From: Flavobacterium sp.
Lineage (GTDB): Bacteria > Bacteroidota > Bacteroidia > Flavobacteriales > Flavobacteriaceae
Direction of reading: 5' to 3'
Length of the DNA stretch: 64,000 bases
Assembly: GCA_012837155.1 (NCBI GenBank)
Contig: CP051546.1
Location: forward strand, 1,157,075-1,221,074
Below, in pieces: positions 60,720 to 64,000 of this stretch. Position 1 is the stretch's first letter, and each line of letters starts with the position of its first letter. The notes under the pieces were generated by a model. The model was given only the letters and a program-made list of their open reading frames with translations, ran no database searches and had not been told where the DNA came from. The position numbers and the translations under genes are program-made.

Positions 60720-62002
60720 TTGAAACATTTACCTATTAAGTTTCATAACTATTATATCATTGGAACTTTATTAATTAGTTTTTTTGGTCCAAAAAAGTAT
60801 TATGATTATGATAAAATGAGTATACTGATTTTTATGGTACTTTATTTGTGTATCGTAAATATCGGGTTTTATATAGGGAATAGGATAAAATCTACAGAAT
60901 ATACCTATTCAGAGAAGAAATCACAATTTATATATTCTCTATTATCTTACTCTTTATTGATTGCGGTATCAATACAATTTGTAAACTTTATTTTTTTAAT
61001 TTCTGAAGGGAAAATAAGCTTAGATTTATCGGCGTTAGGATCTAATTATAATAATTACTATGATAGTTACAACGAAAATAAAGGAGTAGATATGTCGTTT
61101 TCACGAGATTTTTATTTTTTATTAATTTCATCGGTTCCTAAATTTATAAGTTTGTGTTTAGGGTTTTACTATTATAAAATATTAGAGCGAAAAGAAAAAA
61201 TATTATTGATTTTATTATTGTTATTAATTTTTATAAATGAAACGATTGCTAAAGGAAATCAAAAATCGATTGGAGATATAGTTATTTTTGGGACGCTGGC
61301 TTTTATAACTACTGTCGACTTTAAGAAACATAAAATGAAATATATTTTGTTTCGTTGATAACGGGATTTTCTATGTTGTTATTTATGGGGTATTCTCAAT
61401 ACTCCAGATATGTTACAAAGGATTTAGATATTAGTGATGTAAATAAGTATGTTTATGAATACTCGAGTTATGATTTAGAGCATCCAATGTTCAAAATTTT
61501 TGGCGATAAAATAGGGTTTGGAATTTCATATTTTATTACCTCCTATTTAAGTGATGGTTATTATGGATTGTCAAAATGTTTGGATTTAGATTTTAAATGG
61601 ACCTATGGATGTGGAAATTCATTAGCCCTTCAGGCAATACATGATAAAATAACAGGCGGTAACCTATATGAGACAACTTATCTTGGCCGGATGGAACGAG
61701 AGTATGCTATACTTGGGAAAGCACAATGGCATACCATTTTTCCCTGGCTTGCTTCAGATATTACATTTACAGGATCGCTTTTAATTTTTTTGCCGATAGC
61801 TTTTATTTACGGAAAATCCTGGAATGAGGTGATTAAGTATAGGAATCCTTTATCTTATCTTATGTTATGTCTGCTTACTATAATGTTTATTTTTGTACCG
61901 GCAAATAATCAAATTCTATCAGGTATTGATTATTTTATAATTACCAATGTTATTTTTATATTTTGGTTGCTATTTCACGAAAGATTTAATTTTAAATATT
62001 AA
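60720..62002 (+). CDS. Candidate polysaccharide polymerase (Wzy-like membrane protein), frameshifted
   Basis: Starts at TTG 60720, 21 bases beyond the IS982 end, so the original start may have been altered. The first piece (to about 61350) has hydrophobic segments such as FMVLYLCIVNIGFYIGN and FIYSLLSYSLLIAVSIQFVN. One indel near 61350 leads into the second piece (LITGFSMLLFMGYSQYSRYV), which ends with more segments and ILSGIDYFIITNVIFIFWLL. About 428 residues and roughly 10 spans with a large central loop (ITGGNLYETTYLGRMEREYA) match Wzy-type polymerases, which have little sequence conservation. The call rests on topology and context. Confidence 0.6.
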
Positions 62003-62032
62003 AAAATAACAACCTGAAATTTCCTCAACACT

Positions 62033-63558
62033 ATGGAGAAAAAAAGAATAATTCAAAATACTATCTGGGTGCTGGCCTTAATTGGTGTAGGTAAATTTTT
62101 GTCATTATTTAGGGACTTGTTTATCTCCTCCAAATTTGGTGCAACCAGAGAAACAGATTCTTTTTTTTTAGCAAATGAGATTCCTTCCGTTATTTTTTCT
62201 GCAGTTTTAGCAAGTATATGCGCCCTTGTTATACCTTTTTATAACAAAATAAAATTATCTAAAAAAGACGATGTCGATGTTTTTGTTTCCAGATTAATTA
62301 ATTTAATGATTTTAGTATCTTTTTCACTATTAATTATATCTTTATTCAATATTAAGACATTTATAAATATTTTAGCCCCTGGTTTTGATTTTGAGCAACA
62401 ACAACATACGGTAGCATTGGCTAATATATTAGTATTTTCCTTTCCCCTCACGGCATTAACACAAATACTGGCTTCCGTATCAAATGCTAATAAAAATAAT
62501 TATTCTTTACATATTATCCCTGTTATTTCAGCGGTTTTTGTTATTTCGGCACTCTATTTAGTTAAGAGTGATGATATTGAGGTTTTAGCGATAGCCTCGG
62601 TTTTAGTTTTTGTTTTACAAATACTATTTCAAATACTTATTGTCAGAAAATATTTCACTTATCATTTTAGTTTAAAATTCTGGGATAATAACATCAAAGC
62701 GATGATGTTATTGTCTTTACCAGTTTTTTTAGGTCTTTCTATCGACCAAATAAATATCACAATTAATACGATGATTGCTTCAAAGTCTGGTGAAGGAATA
62801 CTATCTGCATTAAACTATGCACAAAGACTAGAGTCAGTTATAAATTCAACTATAATAACGGCATTAATAACTACATCATTCACAATTTTGTCTTCTTATT
62901 TTGAAGAAAAAAAACAGATAGAATTTAATTCATTGCTATTATTTCTTATAAAAACAATTGCTGTTGTACTCCTTCCTATTGCAATATTTGTTTCAATAAA
63001 TTCTTTAGATATCATAAAGATAATTTATTTGAGAGGAAATTTTAGTTTACAAAGTGTGGAACTCACCTCTAGTGTATTTGTTTTTTACGCAGTTAATATT
63101 TTGTTTGCCTCCATTAGAGAGCTGCTATTGCGGATTATGTATATATTAGGTCATACGAAAATATCTTTTATTCTTAGTGGAGTTTCAATATTTATAACGA
63201 TTGTTTTTAGTTTGACATTTTATAAAACACTTGGTATTAAGGCATTTGGTATTTCATGCTTATTATCATCAGTTTTTGGAGTTTTATATCTTTTATACTT
63301 TGCGAGTAAAATAGCGTGATAAAAACAAATGAATTAATAAATTTTTCCAAATCTTTAATTTTTCCGATACTGATTATGGGAATTATGGTTTTGTATATTA
63401 ATAATATGTTTAATTTTAATAACCTTATTATTGATGTTTTTTTTAAATTTATAACTTCTGTTTCTGTTTTTTATATAGTTGGAATTTTATCAAAACAAGA
63501 AGATATTTTAAAATTGTATAAAATGGGATTAGAGAAGCTATTTAAATTTATTTATTAA
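62033..63558 (+). CDS. MurJ/MviN-like flippase used as Wzx, probably frameshifted near the end
   Basis: ATG 62033 starts MEKKRIIQNTIWVLALIGVG, then SLFRDLFISSKFGATRETDS and FFLANEIPSVIFSAVLASIC, the typical MurJ N-terminus. The main frame stops at 63319 after 428 residues. A second frame from 63316 adds two more membrane spans (SLIFPILIMGIMVLYINNMF and FFKFITSVSVFYIVGI), which brings the total to about 508 residues and 14 spans, normal for MurJ. One indel near 63313 is therefore likely. It would flip the lipid-linked repeat unit across the inner membrane. Confidence 0.85.
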
Positions 63559-63569
63559 ATTACTATATA

Positions 63570-64000
63570 ATGAAGTATAGATTTAAGATTATATATATAT
63601 TAAGAAAAATTTATTTTGATATTTATTTTAAAATAAATAGGATAGAAGCTAGTCGTAAACTAGGGGTTAGGATTGGGGACAATTGCGTGATATATGGTTG
63701 CAATATGAATATGTGGGGAAGCGAACCGTTCCTTATTACAATTGGAAACAATGTTTTTATCACAGATGGATGTAAATTTATAAACCATGACGGAGGAACT
63801 CTACCTTTAAGAAAAATTGTTCCAGATTTAGAAATAACTAAAGAAATAAAAATCGGGAATGATGTTTACCTCGGTATAGATACAATAATTATGCCTGGAG
63901 TTATTATAGGCAATAATGTAATAGTAGGTGCTAGATCTATAGTAACTAAAAATTTAGAATCTAATGGTGTATATACGGGAACACCAGCAAAATATATTAA
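63570..64000 (+). CDS. Left-handed beta-helix acyltransferase, 3' end outside window
   Basis: ATG 63570 reads MKYRFKIIYILRKIYFDIYF and continues GVRIGDNCVIYGCNMNMWGS, FLITIGNNVFITDGCKFINH, IKIGNDVYLGIDTIIMPGVI and IGNNVIVGARSIVTKNLESN, ending GVYTGTPAKYI at the window edge. The hexapeptide repeats (I-G-N-x-V) and the final G-x-P-A-K-x-I motif are those of the WbbJ/maa-like O-acetyltransferases. It probably acetylates a sugar of the polymer. The frame is open to the last base. Confidence 0.88.
   Translation, partial: MKYRFKIIYILRKIYFDIYFKINRIEASRKLGVRIGDNCVIYGCNMNMWGSEPFLITIGNNVFITDGCKFINHDGGTLPLRKIVPDLEITKEIKIGNDVYLGIDTIIMPGVIIGNNVIVGARSIVTKNLESNGVYTGTPAKYI

Overview
The window looks like a chromosomal segment of a Flavobacterium-like member of the Bacteroidota. 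The evidence is AT-rich DNA, a SusD-type outer-membrane protein, a PF14121-like putative porin, repeated TAnnTTTG promoter boxes, almost no Shine-Dalgarno sites, the order rpsU / tyrosine recombinase / hpf / tRNAs / tuf / secE / nusG / rplKAJL / rpoBC, and a CtlX-type hydrolase. A species cannot be named from this sequence alone.

Layout. 1-11.3 kb holds housekeeping and transport genes: the SusD 3' end, rnhB, a porin, an exonuclease, a DUF2851 protein, a PspC-like protein, an APC permease, an ISL3-family element, a helix-hairpin-helix protein and an acyl-CoA dehydrogenase. 11.3-17.4 kb is an accessory patch full of insertion sequences (IS1595-, ISL3- and IS982-type). It contains two divergent copies of an apparently unnamed three-gene cassette: a glycine-zipper lipoprotein followed by two tiny membrane proteins. 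Copy 1 is wrecked by insertion sequences and copy 2 is uninterrupted by them. A remnant of an acyl-CoA dehydrogenase 3' end lies between the copies. 17.5-32.7 kb is the translation/transcription block (rpsU to rpoC plus a DUF3467 gene). 33-38.9 kb holds prfC, a HigBA-like toxin-antitoxin pair framed by inverted repeats, eno and gltA. 38.9-41.8 kb is an IS1182-type element with an IS630-type element nested inside it, sitting in the loop of the gltA terminator. 41.9-45.5 kb holds ctlX, a CoA-binding protein, a sodium:solute symporter and recR.

45.5 kb to the end is a surface-polysaccharide locus. It encodes an export lipoprotein, a tyrosine kinase, a UDP-sugar epimerase, two UDP-sugar dehydrogenases, RfbB, a NusG paralogue, a second export protein with a long untranslated leader, a Wzz-like protein, a second IS982 copy, and then candidate polymerase, flippase and acyltransferase genes. 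Together these could make UDP-hexuronic acids and dTDP-4-keto-6-deoxyglucose, then polymerise, flip and export a polymer under tyrosine-kinase control. A Bor-like lipoprotein cassette with an attC-like palindrome interrupts the locus.

A strong caveat applies to the whole window. Many essential genes (tuf, nusG, rplK, rplA, rplJ, rpoB, rpoC, eno, gltA) carry one-base indels, mostly in homopolymers. These look like consensus errors, so I annotate such genes as whole genes with noted frameshifts.
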